This document shows positions 1 through 10,242 of a stretch of DNA of 64,000 nucleotides, in pieces. The notes under the pieces were generated by a model, which was given only the letters and a program-made list of their open reading frames with translations, ran no database searches and was not told the DNA's origin. The stretch spans positions 1-64,000 of the forward strand of contig SWLE01000576.1 in assembly GCA_004026145.2 (NCBI GenBank). Direction: 5' to 3'. The first letter of the stretch is position 1; each line of letters starts with the position of its first letter. The stretch is from Takifugu bimaculatus. Taxonomy: Eukaryota; Chordata; Actinopteri; Tetraodontiformes; Tetraodontidae. The position numbers and the translations under genes were made by a program.

Positions 1-33
1 CGAGGCCGAGGCTGCTAAATTTACCCTGTTTGA

Positions 34-43
34 CCATATATGG
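34..43. promoter_or_regulatory. CArG box (SRF-like site), unit 0 copy
   Basis: A perfect palindromic CCATATATGG matches the serum response factor consensus CC(A/T)6GG. It is conserved at 26191-26200 and 40239-40248. The CCAAT boxes that precede it in those units would lie left of the window here. Confidence 0.45.
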
Positions 44-615
44 TAGTGACAGTTTTCGGCCTTTTCGTTGTCGAGGGCCTCTTAGAAATCAATGAAACTT
101 TATTTCTGCCTTTACAGAGACTTTATGGGAAGCTTTTTCAGGTGTAAATCTTTTTTTCAGTGTTTTAAAGTATTTGGAAATCCACCTTAAGTGCCGTAGA
201 CGCGCTTTTCTGACTAAAAACGTATTAAATGCACTAATTTAATGACTTTAGAGCAGTTTTATGGAACTCTGTGGACGCCTGCTGGAGGGAACGTGTACTG
301 CAAATCCCCAAATATCTCCGCGCAGCTTCGGCCCGAAGATGTGAAACTTGGGGCCAATATTTTACAAAACTTCCTTCATGCATCCTGCTAATTTCAGCCC
401 GATGACCCACATCAGCGCTGATAAAACAGCGGTGAAATATGAATTTAAATCGGAAAACTACAAAAACACCTTAGAAATTTTCATTTTGATTGCTCACAAT
501 TTGCACAGACTCAAAGTTTAAAATAAGATGAAGAGACCTCATGAAACCTCATGACTGTTGGCATTATAACAACATCATAAATCCTGCTTCATTCATCACA
601 TTTTTCATGATATAC

Positions 616-1820
616 AGCCGGTCACAGCCGCTCCACCACCATCACACTCAGCACCGGTGTGCCACAAGGCTGTGTGCTGAGCCCGTTCCTCTACTCTCTA
701 TTCATCTACGACTGCAGACCTGTACATGGATCCAACTCCATCAAGTTTGCAGACGACACAACGGTGATCGGTCTCATCAGCAACGACGACGAGACAGCCT
801 ACAGAGAGGAGGTAGAGCGCCTGACCACATGGTGCGCTAACAATAACTTGGTCCTCAACACCAGCAAGACCAAGGAGCTCATCGTGGACTTCAGGAAGGC
901 AAGAGGAGGCACACAGGACCCCATCCACATCAACGGGATGGCCGTCGAGCGTGTCCCCAGCTTCAAGTTCCTGGGGACCCACATCTCAGAGGACCTGTCC
1001 TGGACCACAAACACCTCCAGCATCATCAAGAAGGCTCACCAGCGCCTCTTCTTCCTGAGGACACTGAGGAAGAACCAGCTATCCTCGGCTGTCCTGGTGA
1101 ACTTCTATCGCTGTGCGATAGAAAGCATCCTGACCAACTGCGTGTCAGTCTGGTATGGAAGCTGCACTATCGCTGAGCACAAGGCCTTGCAGAGGGTGGT
1201 GAAAACTGCCCAACGCATCACAAGGACTACACTCCCTGCCATCGGAGATGTCCAGAGGAAGCGCTGCCTGCATCGAGCACGCAGCATACTCAAGGACTCC
1301 TCCCACCCCGCCCACAGACTATTTCCCCTCCTGCCCTCTGGGAGGCGCTACAGAACCCTCAGGACTCGGACCAGTAGACTGAGGAACAGCTTCTTCCCCA
1401 GAGCGGTGTCCCTGTTGAACTCCTGCTGACCCTTACACACTCCACACCTCACTACACTACAGCAGTTTACACAACAACTCACTAGCTTAGTAACCAATGT
1501 AGCTACTGTTTAAACCTGTCCTGCGCACTCATGCACTTTATCATCTGTATACAAGTAATTTATAATTTGCACATCTCCTCTATCTCATGTAAATAGCTAA
1601 ATAGCTCCTGCACTTATAGTCTAAGGCATTTAATGTAAACACCATCTGTAAAATATGTTTATAGCACAACCTGGTAAACGACTGTAAAAATAACCGCACA
1701 TACTGTATTTATTAAGTTATTATCCTCACTTGCTGCTTCTTTTGCACTTCTGGTTAGATGCTAAACTGCATTTTGTTGCTCTGTACCTGTACATGTGCAA
1801 TAACAATAAAGTTGAATCTA
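616..1820 (+). mobile_element. 5'-truncated L2/CR1-like LINE insertion
   Basis: The block is absent from the same intron at 26767 and 40815, where the sequence runs straight through. It is flanked by the direct repeat ATATAC (610-615 and 1821-1826), a probable target-site duplication. It ends with the AATAAAGTTGAATCTA-type tail common in fish L2-like elements. The 5' end starts inside the reverse transcriptase, so it is a dead-on-arrival copy. The clade call (L2/CR1 versus Rex1) is by eye. Confidence 0.85.
617..1429 (+). pseudogene. LINE reverse transcriptase, C-terminal part
   Basis: An open frame without internal stops encodes the second half of a non-LTR reverse transcriptase. The palm motif GVPQGCVLSP comes first, then the catalytic box FADDTTV, then LVLNTSKTKE, and then the thumb and C-terminal region ending RLRNSFFPRAVSLLNSC. 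The endonuclease and the N-terminal RT are missing because the element is 5' truncated. Within what remains there is no nonsense codon or frameshift, which suggests a fairly recent insertion. It cannot act on its own. Confidence 0.85.
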
Positions 1821-2535
1821 ATATACACTTATTGAATCAGAGTGATATTAAGAAGCTGAAATGTTCACATTTAAGATGAACATCATGAGGTTAAGATGCA
1901 CTCTGAAAGGCAAAAACACAAAGGACAGAATGTTAGACATTGTGTCTGAAATTAGCAACTTACACACGGGTGACATTTAGAAAAAAAGAGCATTAATAGT
2001 GTCATTTGGACACATTTAAAGTCGTAAGGAAACAACATTGTGACATCTGTCACAGATCAGACTGTTTCATAGAAGCGTTGTGTTGTGATTTAATTCTATA
2101 TTTCAGCTTCTGCTCATCTCCACATGTTTGTAGCATGATGTTTGTTCCAATCTCCAGTGTAAATATGTAAATGTTGCTTTGTGTGTGCAGACTGTTGCAT
2201 TTGTCTTCTGCTCCCGTCGGATTAGATGCAACTTCGGAACATTAAATCCTCTTTGACTCTATTTAATTTCCTTTTGTCGTATTTATATTATCTAGTTGAA
2301 CCTACCTGTCCAGAAGGGGCGTGGCTTAACTACGGTTTAACCACAGATGAATTATTGCTTCACTAAAGGATCCTAACCAGTCTCGGGCACTGATATAATG
2401 TCTGTTCTAGTCCATAAATGTGGCCCATCCTCAGCTCTTTCACGCTTTTACCACCAGCGTTCAGCCGCTGACGTCACGCTGGCGCCAGTGTCACCTGTGG
2501 AAACACCTTCCTGTGTGTTGGGTGGAGAAACTCAC

Positions 2536-2958
2536 CCACCAGAAGGGAAATCTCAGATCGTAGGTCTGGAGCAGAATGTGGAACTGTGCAGGTGTAAATC
2601 CCGCTGTCGCGCACTTCGGCCTTTTTGATCCTGATCGACGCGTTTCCCAAATCCAGAGCTTCTGGAAAATGAGCGACTCGTCCAATGAACTGGGGGCTCT
2701 GGCCGCTCATGCCGCTCCCATAGGTTCTGCCCCGGTCGTAGAAGAAGACGTCCACGTCGTCGTCTTTCCTCCAGTCGAACACTTGGTCCCTGACGCTGCC
2801 GGAAGCGGAGCAGTTTAACACGACCTCGCTGTCTTCCTTCACCACCATCCTGATGCGCTCTGGAGGATCAAACAGCAACGTCACTCTCACACCTTCACAC
2901 CTGAGCCGGAGCTGCTGCTGCTCCGGGGTCACTGCGACTATGACGGGCTCTGGGGGGG
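2536..2958 (-). CDS. V-set Ig exon of B7/butyrophilin-like gene 0
   Basis: This is one exon of 141 codons, phase 1 at both ends, with acceptor CTGCAG (2959-2964) and donor GTGAGT (2530-2535). It encodes an N-terminal stretch VTPEQQQLRLRC and then a V-set Ig domain. That domain has the B-strand Cys in VVLNCS, the C-strand Trp in VFDWRKDDD, and the F-strand DSGIYTCTVP. Sequons are NCS and NAS. The VFDW...GRVAHFP...GNASI pattern is that of fish B7/butyrophilin/CD276-like proteins, presumably acting at the cell surface. It is two codons shorter than its sisters because of a 6-bp deletion in the linker before strand A (PERI versus PEPTRI). The matching leader lies at 6976-7030, across Copia-A. The C, TM and tail exons are outside the window. 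Confidence 0.8.
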
Positions 2959-3138
2959 CTGCAGGGCTGCTGCAGCATCTAAAGTCCTCACCAGCCTCGT
3001 GTTAAAAGGATTACCTGAGGCCCATTTTCCACCCATATCACTCAAGGAGATGATAATCTAACTTTTGCAGACTTCAAGACAAAGCTAAGAAGTTTTGAGG
3101 ACACGGAAAAGTTTCGCACGGTTTCTGAGGACAACATC

Positions 3139-3825
3139 ATGAAAGTGGCTGCACCTGTCTCAGATTGGAGACACAGAGAGAGAAATGCATGTCCAGAGAT
3201 TACATGTTACACGTGTGGCGAGAAAGGACATAAGGCGCGTGTATGTCCAAATGAGCGCCAAGAAAGGAAGACACACTGGTGTGGATATTGTAAAAGTTCG
3301 ACACACAAAGATGCATCGCGTCGACGCAAAAAGAAGGATAACATAAAACAAGCAGCAGATGACATCTGTGAGGAACAATCGTACGCATTTAAAGTGAGTG
3401 AATGTCAACTTGGCCTGAAGCACAGGGGACTCATGGTCGACACTGGAGCGACTTTGCATGTAATAACGGATGTACAAAAGTTCCTTAAGTTTGATGAGTC
3501 ATTCCAGCCCCAAAATCACACAGTTGAACTGGCCGATGGCACGAGAACAAACGGTGCGGCGCTGAGGAGAGGCGACGCCGAGGTGACGCTGGTGGATCGT
3601 GAGGGGAAGAGGATGAAAGCCACGCTGAAGAAGGCGCTCTACGTTCCGACGTATCCACAGGACATTTTCTCCGTAAAGGCGGCAACGACGACCAATGGAG
3701 CCTCAGTCAACTTTAGAGAAGGCCACAGTGAACTCATCCACAAGAGCGGGACCAGGTTTGACATCAAAGAGTACAACAGACTCTATTACTTGAATACTGT
3801 AAATGATGTAACTGATGAGTTGTAA
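3139..3825 (+). pseudogene. Copia gag C-terminus and protease (copy A)
   Basis: The frame contains the zinc knuckle CYTCGEKGHKARVCP (CX2CX4HX4C), then a second Cys/His cluster CGYCKSSTHKDAS that has lost its last Cys to Arg here (Cys in copy B). The aspartic protease signature VDTGATLH follows; in copy B it is DTGATSH. The frame ends about 10 bp into the integrase frame. The N-terminal gag (UBN2-type) is missing. It is non-functional without its 5' end. Confidence 0.85.
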
Positions 3826-4703
3826 CAGTTGTACTGATATTCAGACATGGCACAGAATCCTCGGGCACTGTAATTATGAAGATGTTTGTAAATTACAGGA
3901 TGTCGTAGAGGGAATGCAGATTAAGGGTAAAGTGGATAAATCCAAACTGAGTTGTGATATCTGCACACAAGGAAAATTTGTCCAAACCAGGAACAGAGAG
4001 CCAGATATACGAGCAAAATCACCGCTTGAACTAGTCCATGCCAAACTAGCTGAACCTGTTGGTCCAGTTGCTAACGATGGATTCAGATATACACTAGCAT
4101 TTACTCACGACTATTCCAGTACAGTATTCGTGTATTTTCGCAAAGCTAAAAATGACACTGTAAAGGTGACTGAAAGATTTTTTGCTGATGTTGCTCCTTA
4201 TGGAAATGTGAAGTGTGTTAGAATAGACAACAGCACAGAGTTCACAGGAAAAGAGTTCCAAGCTTTGCTTAACAAAAACAGCATAAGACACGAGTCCTCC
4301 GCACCGTATTCACCACATCAAAACGGCACCAGAGAGAAATTGGCGAACCTTATTTGACATGGCGAGGTGCATGATCATAGAAAGCAACCTACCAAAAGAG
4401 TTATGGACGTACGCTGTAGTGACTGCTGCGGTGATACGCAACAGGTGTTTCAATACCAGGACGAAACAAACCCCTTTCTTCATGTTGACAGGAAAGAAAC
4501 CAAACCTGTCCAAGATGAGGATTTTTGGTTCTACATGCTTTGCATATAGACATGACAAAAAGAAATTAGACTCACGATGTGATAAGGGAGTTTTTGTGGG
4601 ATACGACAAAAATAGTCCATCGTATCTAGTCTATTACCCAGATACAAAGAAAGTAATGAAGCATCGACTTGTCAAGTTTGCTACAAGAAATGTTGCTGAA
4701 TAA
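3815..4703 (+). pseudogene. Copia integrase (copy A, broken)
   Basis: The segment begins with the pre-integrase HHCC zinc finger (TWHRILGHCNY...LSCDICTQGK), followed by the core with FTHDYS, DNSTEFTG and SPHQNGT. A frame change near 4335 separates the NGT end from the continuation LFDMARCMI...; copy B has the same lesion. Copy A also carries a TAA at about 4700 where copy B reads CAA. The first catalytic region HADLAGP of copy B is altered to HAKLAEP here. Confidence 0.8.
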
Positions 4704-4766
4704 GAAACCCAGACTGATCTGACAATAATTGGCAATGATGTTGACAGAAGAAGAGATGAGTCTACC

Positions 4767-5745
4767 ATGCCAAGTGCAGATTTAATGGAAGAAGAGAAAG
4801 GAATTTCTCTGACAGAGACTTCTGATGAACAGCAAATTCAGATAGAGGGAGGAGGTTGCGAGTCTCGATACCCTAAAAGAGAAAGAAAACCACCGTTGTA
4901 CCTCTCTGATTATGTATCTGAAATAAGTGACCAGATGTTAACAGAGGATATTGACTATTGTTACAGAACATACGATGTGCCCCAAACCTTCAAAGAAGCT
5001 ATTAGTTCATCCACCTCAGATGCTTGGGCTAAAGCTATGAAAGAAGAGATAGACTCTCTTAATGAAAATGATACAGTCACATTGACTTGTCTACCAGAAG
5101 GTAAACATGCAGTGGGGGGTAGGTGGGTCTATGCCATCAAAAATAGTGCTGATGAAACAAAGACCTACAAAGCAAGATATGTTGCTAAAGGTTATAACCA
5201 AGTGATGGGAGTAGATTACAAGGAAACTTTCTCTCCAACAGCAAATCTGACTTCGATTCGTGCTTTGATGCAAGTGGCAGCACAACATGATCTTAATGTA
5301 TCAGATGGACGTCAAGACAGCATATCTACATGCTCCCATCGATCGTGAACTGTATATTGAACAACCCGAAGGTTTTGAGCAACGCTCAGACATTGGTGAA
5401 AAACTCGTGTGTAAACTGAACAAATCACTGTATGGCTTGAAGCAATCTGGTAGGAATTGGAACCTGATGCTAAGTAACCACCTATGGAAAAATGGTTTTG
5501 TGCAATATCCAGCCGACCATTGTGTGTACACTAAGCAAGCAGGAAAAGAGAGAGCAATATTAATAATATGGGTCGATGACCTTATTATTGCTGCAACTAA
5601 TGATGAATTACTATCCGATACCAAGAAAACACTTGCTGCAAAATTCAAAATGAAAGACCTCGGAAAAATAAGACATTTTTTAGGCATTGAATTTGAACAG
5701 GGTGAAGGAGTTATAAAAAATGAGCCAGAGCAAATATATCAGTAA
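4767..5745 (+). pseudogene. Copia reverse transcriptase (copy A, broken)
   Basis: RT motifs occur in order: DAWAKAMKEEIDSL, WVYAIKN, KARYVAKGYNQ, then MDVKTAYLHA, SLYGLKQS and the catalytic box WVDDLIIAAT. A small deletion near 5300 puts the first half and the MDVKTAYLHA half in different frames; the same lesion is in copy B, so it predates the duplication. Confidence 0.85.
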
Positions 5746-6512
5746 GGTACTGGAAAAATTTGGAATGTCTGACTGTAAATTAAGGCCTACACCATGTGAA
5801 CAAAAGCTCGATCATCACAGTGAAGCTGATCCAGTTGATGCAAGGATGTACCGTGAATTGACGGGAAGCCTTATTTACATAATGACATGTACAAGACTTA
5901 TGTTGGATAGTGAGCAGATTATCACAGCATTTATCTGAACCAAATGAAAAACACTGGCTAACTGCCAAACATGTACTGAGATATTTGAAGGGAACAATGG
6001 ATCACAAACTTTGTTATGGAAAATCAAAGACAAACCTAAAAATCAGTGCCTCCAGCGACTCTGCTTGGGGAGCCGATTTGAGTGACAGGAGAAGCACCAC
6101 AGGGTTTTGTGTGAGCTTAACTGACAGCGGGCCGACTATTTCATGGAAATCTAAGAAACAGGTCACTGTTGCCTTATCAACATGTGAGGCTGAATATGTG
6201 GCGTTGGCTGCAACCACACAGGAGAGTCTGTATCTGATACAGTTAATGAGTGAAATAGAAAATGAGTGTATGTTGACACCAGTTACCATCTTCGTAGACA
6301 ACCAAGGAACAATTGCTCTTTCCAAAGATCCAGTGAGCCGTCAAAGGAGCAAACATATTGACATTCGTTATCATTTTGTTCGCTCAGCTCTCAGTGATGG
6401 AAAGATAACAATCAAATATTGTCCCACAGAGAATATGGTCGCCGATATCATGACCAAACCGATGACAAAGTTCAAGATGGAGAAATTTGTGAAATATCTG
6501 TTCGGTGTGTAA
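5720..6512 (+). pseudogene. Copia RT thumb and RNase H (copy A)
   Basis: The Copia RNase H region is recognisable from SDSAWGADLSDRRSTTGFC, CEAEYVALA, FVDNQGTIAL and the C-terminal KHIDIRYHFVR with TENMVADIMTKP. A frame shift near 5900 separates the thumb (ELTGSLIYIMTCTR) from the rest because 5-6 bases present in copy B (the RPDL codons) are missing. The polypurine tract follows at 6604-6612. Confidence 0.85.
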
Positions 6513-6612
6513 AGCTATAGACACATACATATATATTGGTGAAAAAAATGTATGTAAGAATAGAAGTTGTTTATAAGCTGCACAGTCTGTATAGTTCGAG
6601 ATCAAGTGGGGG

Positions 6613-6705
6613 TGATGACCGAGTGATAGGTGTGATTTCTTCCTCCGTCGAGAATACTAATAACGCAAGTTATTCCTCGCAATGACTGCGCCACAAGCGC
6701 CAACA
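6613..6705 (+). repeat. Shortened 3' LTR of Copia-A
   Basis: It starts after the purine tract AAGTGGGGG and ends CAACA. Compared with the 177-bp 5' LTR at 46091-46267 it lacks about 84 bp, including the AATAAA signal. The identical shortening in Copia-B (52630-52722) shows that it predates the duplication. Confidence 0.75.
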
Positions 6706-6975
6706 GGCAGGATGGAGACGCCGCCCACGCACACGCACGCACACACGCACCCGTCTACAGGAGCTATGACGCAGCATCTAAAGTCCTCACCAGCCTCGAG
6801 CTCGGGAACAGCTTTGATCCGAACGCTACAAACTCTAATCACTATATTGATCCGTGCGAGGCGGGAGATGCTGAGGCGCGTGAGCAGCCGCCTCCTGCAC
6901 GCGGAACCTCCAACACCTCGCATCAGATATATAATCAATAATCTATCAAAGCCGCCTCCACGGTGGGTTTCTCAC

Positions 6976-7030
6976 CTGCCGACGTCACAGCGAAGCAGAA
7001 GAGGAGGCACGAGACCCACAGCTCGCGCAT
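6976..7030 (-). CDS. Leader (signal peptide) exon of Ig gene 0
   Basis: The ATG at 7030 begins MRELWVSCLLFCFAVTSA, a compact signal peptide with a hydrophobic core. It is followed by donor G|GTGAGA, leaving phase 1 to match the V exon. The same exon occurs at 28297-28351 and 53000-53054. The intron to the V exon (2958) is about 4 kb because Copia-A lies inside it. Confidence 0.8.
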
Positions 7031-7115
7031 GGTGTTGGAAGAGTGAGGTCACCGCCACCGACGGCGGCGTTTTAAGCTGCCTCGTGCCTCCTCTCACACC
7101 TGATTGGTCCGGAGC
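7031..7115 (-). promoter_or_regulatory. Proximal promoter of Ig gene 0
   Basis: Upstream of the leader ATG lies CTGATTGGTC (7100-7109 on the plus strand), a CCAAT box in the form of an MHC-type Y box, about 75 bp from the start codon. The sequence between is GC-rich with no clear TATA box. The arrangement is conserved at the unit 1 and unit 3 leaders. The promoter role is inferred from position. Confidence 0.5.
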
Positions 7116-7164
7116 ATTTCCGCTCTCCGCCGCAATAGAAGCGAGTCCGAAGTCTCCGGTTCAC

Positions 7165-7580
7165 GATATTCAAAGCGAAAGTGATGAAATTCACCATCAT
7201 CAAAGAAAATGAGGCTTCAATCAAACTGTAATCTGGGTTTTATTGTTGCAGATTCACCACTTCTTCAACCTCCTCCTCTCTGGTTGCGTCGTTTCTTCAC
7301 AATTCTGTGATGGGACATTAAAACTCTGTCAGTTCCTCCTGAGCAGACAGAGGAACTCATCATGGGGAGGAACCTTCTCCTCACCTCCACAGTTCTTCAG
7401 GCTCCTGAACTTCCTCCACACCCTGATGATGTCACACATTTGGACCTGGTTCAGATCAGATTACAGTAAACAGAATATTCCAGTAAAGATCATGCCATGC
7501 AGAGCAATCAGTTACAGAAGGCAGAGTACTGGCAGTCTGCAACTGAGCTGTATCTGAAACTAAAAGAAATTACTCAGCTA
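7165..7580 (+). repeat. Repeat block b (copy 1 of 6)
   Basis: A block starting GATATTCAAAGCGAAAGTGA recurs at 11118, 28485, 31524, 53185 and 57200. It carries a splice-acceptor-like TTATTGTTGCAG and a plus-strand frame MGRNLLLTSTVLQAPELPP. In this copy that frame is cut by a GAA-to-TAA change near 7466; the longest version is at 53386-53607. In units 0, 1 and 3 it sits head-to-head with the Ig leader exon. Confidence 0.7.
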
Positions 7581-7900
7581 TGATTGAAAAGACATTAGAA
7601 AGGTGTAACTTGTACACAAAGTGTCTTAATTTGTCACCTGCAGCATCATTATTTTAAAGTGGGAAATATGAATAAACATAATGCGTCGTAATGAGAATGG
7701 ATTCCCTTTTTTTAATAGATAAAATCATGAACTACTGTTTCATGAACAGAACACAGTTTCAGAATGATGAACCCCCCCCCCAAAATAAAACAAAAAAGCC
7801 TCTTACTTTAACATCAAAACACTTGCAACTGCACCTTTAGGTGCACCAATGACAACGGCATAACAGCAGAACAATAAACATTTTTTGAGTCCAATATGGC
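7581..7900. other. No gene seen
   Basis: AT-rich sequence with a short poly-C run near 7773 and no supported feature. It is duplicated at 53608-53990, where an extra partly repeated stretch of about 60 bp containing CTTACTTTAACATC is present. Confidence 0.5.
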
Positions 7901-8520
7901 TCATAAACAGCCAAATCCTGGACTATTTTGAATTCCAAAGTCCATTTGTGCCTTAAACACACTGTAGGAATCCAGGATTGGTAATTTCAACAAGTTAGAA
8001 CAAATATTTGACATTGGGAATGGAGAGCCATCCAGGAACTCAATTTTTGGCAGCGGTTCCAACCCAGAAGGAGGGAGTGATGTCAATCCTGTGGCAAACA
8101 TCAAAACTTCTTCTGGATCCTGTGGCTGTTCCACAATCCAACACACTCATCCAAGTCCTTCTGAATGACATCACCAAAGCAGTATCTCAGTAAACACTGA
8201 TGCTCATGACTCCCGTTGAAGTATCCGGCGTCTCTAAGGTCTGCAAATAGCTCCATCCAGAACTGACTCCTATGGAAATTGGTAAAATAAATGATCATTT
8301 TAAGCATATACATATGTATAAGTGAATGAGTGAAATAAAAGGCAAATTACTTGATGAAGGCCATTTACCTCCCCTTTCTGAATATGGACCACCAGGACTC
8401 AATCCTCTGGTTTTAGTCGGTTTTCAGAGTGGCACAGAACTGGGGTCAGCAAAGAAGGGTGTTGCTGTAGTGCTGTCAGAAACTGAAGGGCTGAAAGGCC
8501 ATCTTTGAATCTACAAAGTG
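7901..8520 (-). pseudogene. HECT-type ligase / integrase-core chimeric pseudogene
   Basis: Three conserved-looking segments lie on the minus strand. At about 8330-8510, a degraded LTALQQHPSLLTPVLCH resembles the start of HECT regions in fish G2E3-like proteins. At 8101-8269, after an AG acceptor, FWMELFADLRDAGYFNG...WNSHRIQ resembles the fish integrase-core (rve-like) domain. At 7905-8113, EEVLMFATGLTSLPP...SNICSNLLKLP...NSPGFG matches a HECT C-lobe with the catalytic Cys in SNIC and a normal C-terminus. The last two lie in different frames. The duplicate at 53985-54610 has a 2-bp deletion at the HECT end. Domain calls are by motif only. Confidence 0.5.
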
Positions 8521-8737
8521 AACACAAACACTTTCACTGCTGTGTAGTGCCAACAGCAACGGCCAATTAAACTATCTAAATTGTATTATCTTAAGTTTAT
8601 ATATTTTATAAGTTTATAAGGTTATATTTGTTTGTTATATTGAGTATTTATAGATTAGCATAAGGCAGAGAATGGAGAGACAGACATCATATAGGCTAGC
8701 AGTTGTAACACCATAGATATACATGCCATGAGACATT

Positions 8738-8920
8738 TCAAGCAAATTTCATTTTTGGGGGGTGGGTGGAACGACAAAAAACAAATGAAAATTTAACTTG
8801 CCTGTCAATTACAGATGAGTTGAGGTCAATAAGATACCATCGGACGTAGTCTGCCACAATGTCCTTCTTTTCTTCAGTTAGAAAGTTAGCAGCCGCTAAC
8901 CAATGGTACAGCTGATTCAC
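8738..8920 (-). pseudogene. Short frame of unknown origin (MNQLYHWLAAANFL)
   Basis: A 60-codon minus-strand frame begins MNQLYHWLAAANFLTEEKKD. It lies between the zinc-ribbon exon and the HECT fragments and is kept in the duplicate (54739-55005). It may be an exon of the same gene with a GC donor (AG|GCAAGT, ending near 8804). I do not recognise a domain. Confidence 0.25.
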
Positions 8921-8961
8921 GTTGTACGTACTTCAGATAGCGACGGCTATGCTACACTTAC

Positions 8962-9130
8962 TTTGCTTAGCAGTAACAGGCTATTGAGACGTCCCCGGTA
9001 CGGCTGGTTCTTCAGTCTGTGCTGCGGCATTTAAAAACGCCAAAGACCGACCACAGAAACCACAAATCGGCGTCAATCTGCTCAAATGTTTGCCACAAAA
9101 CGGGCAAAAGGCCACTTGCATGTCGTCCAT
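8962..9130 (-). pseudogene. Zinc-ribbon first exon with nonsense codon
   Basis: The ATG at 9130 opens a small zinc ribbon with two CxxC pairs (CPFCGKHL and CGFCGRSL) and ends at a strong donor GTAAGT. In this copy a CAG has become TAG about 13 codons before the donor. The duplicate at 55047-55215 reads through. It is probably the first exon of the gene whose HECT remnants lie at 7901-8520. Confidence 0.5.
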
Positions 9131-9203
9131 CCTGCGTCACGATGAAGTCCTTACCCGCTTTCGATTCAAATGATGGTAATTCCCTTTCCGGCTGAAAAAG
9201 TAA

Positions 9204-9289
9204 GTTGGTAATACCCTTTCCGTAAGAAAAGTAACTTGTAAATTTGTTTTCTGCCGGCTGCTTTTTCTTACGGAAAGGGTATTACCAAC
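9204..9289. repeat. 27-bp perfect inverted repeat, 32-nt loop
   Basis: The arm 9204-9230 (GTTGGTAATACCCTTTCCGT, then AAGAAAA) is the exact reverse complement of 9263-9289. Partly related copies of the CCCTTTCCGG core flank it at 9182 and 9349. It is conserved at 55289-55374. It may be a foldback end of an unclassified DNA element. Confidence 0.8.
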
Positions 9290-9362
9290 TGTACCGACGG
9301 AACGCATCCATTGGCCCAACTGTACCAAGGGTCGGTAATTCCCTTTCCGGTAGAAAATGTTA

Positions 9363-9435
9363 CTTGTCTGTGTAAATTCTCAGTCATCCAGGTCATTGTA
9401 TCCAAGGTAGTTTTCTCTGTCAACTGGACTGGGTT
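9363..9435 (-). repeat. Interspersed repeat tail motif
   Basis: On the minus strand it reads AAACCCAGTCCAGTTGACAG and continues through AGAAAACTACCTTGG to a CCTGGATGACTGAGAAT ending common in fish repeats. The same motif lies at 13026-13110, 13800-13885, 36300-36376, 59043-59130 and 59870-59950. The parent element is not identified. Confidence 0.5.
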
Positions 9436-9444
9436 TCGGACTGC

Positions 9445-9771
9445 TTGTTACCCGTGGTTCCTGTAAAGGTGAAGTCCCGCAACAGTGGAAGGTCCATAGA
9501 GACATATGCCTTTATGGATCCCGGGAGTACAGCCACGTTCTGTACGGAGGACCTCAGGAAGAAACTGGTGCTAGTAGTGGACAGTTCATCCCCACGAAGC
9601 ACGTGGATCATGGGAAGAATAGTACAAACTTTCCCTGATTCCAGTGGAACTGTTGTGAGGGTGAAGTTGCAGACAAAAACAGCACCCTGGAGAGGTCTGT
9701 GCAGAAGTTATGCCTTTTGCAGGAAGCCATGTAAACACAATGGACAATATGTAAGAAAAGATTTATTTTAG
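9445..9771 (+). pseudogene. BEL/Pao protease fragment (unit 0)
   Basis: The frame carries VVPVKVKSRNSGRSIETYAF followed by MDPGSTATFCTEDL, the protease region typical of BEL/Pao elements (DUF1758/A17 type). It begins abruptly, joined to the tail repeat at 9435. RT, RNase H and integrase are all absent: after about 110 bp the sequence reaches the LTR. This is a deleted element. Confidence 0.75.
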
Positions 9772-9881
9772 TTAAGAAAGATTATTTCTATTATGTTAAT
9801 AGTTTTAATTTGATGGCTCTTAGTTTTGAGTTAAATTGATAATTGTGTAATCTTACAGTTAACCCAATTAGGGGCCGGATA

Positions 9882-10242
9882 TGTAAGAGCCATAGAGCAG
9901 AATTGATGTGTGTAAAAATGACGTGCAATTTATGTTTGTATTTGTTTGATGCATGGTGCATGTTATTGTGTAACTCGTAATATAAAAAGGATTGTTGATG
10001 TAAAGTTTTGGATGCCGCTCCCTGAGATTGACTTAAGAGCGCATGCGCAGCGTCAGGCCAGGTGAGCTGCATTAGATACGGGAGCACAACGTTTTCTTAC
10101 CGCCACGTTATGTGAGCTGTAATCTTTTGGAATTCATATAAAGACTCTTAAAATGGAATTACATCTCATGTCATGCGAGTGAAGAATTACTGTGTCTGCA
10201 GCTTAAAAATGGTACGTTAAATGAGGATGGAGTGCCATTACA
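9882..10242 (+). repeat. BEL/Pao LTR (unit 0)
   Basis: A 361-bp block begins TGTAAGAGCC after the purine-rich AGGGGCCGGATA and ends GCCATTACA. The same 361-bp block occurs at 31163-31523 and 55964-56324. Here internal sequence lies on both sides: protease and 3' UTR to the left, 5' UTR and gag to the right. Confidence 0.8.

Larger units (their letters stand above)
1..2535 (-). other. V-to-C intron of Ig gene 0 (5' part)
   Basis: This is non-coding DNA that also occurs at 26160-27484 and, in part, at 40205-41330. In those units it lies between the V and C exons of the Ig gene, so here it should be the same intron of gene 0; the matching C exon would fall about 1 kb left of the window. It is interrupted by a LINE at 616-1820. 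I see no other gene in it. The intronic role is inferred from the sister units. Confidence 0.75.
3000..6705 (+). mobile_element. Copia-A, 5'-truncated Ty1/copia retrotransposon
   Basis: Copia-order domains (gag zinc knuckle, protease, integrase, reverse transcriptase, RNase H, 3' LTR) run left to right in the leader intron of Ig gene 0. The 5' LTR and the first half of gag are missing; the break is at 2999/3000. It is the segmental duplicate of Copia-B at 49011-52722. Both share the same frameshifts, the same shortened 3' LTR and the same right flank. Copia elements are scarce in vertebrates compared with Gypsy and ERV. Confidence 0.9.

Noticed and set aside
659..1429. RT frame as a host gene
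   Set aside because: It is flanked by a target duplication and absent from sister introns, so it is a LINE insertion.
2474..2932. NITR, KIR-like or antibody variable gene
   Set aside because: No J-like motif, no recombination signal and no ITIM; the V plus C plus TM layout and motifs fit the B7/butyrophilin-like group better.
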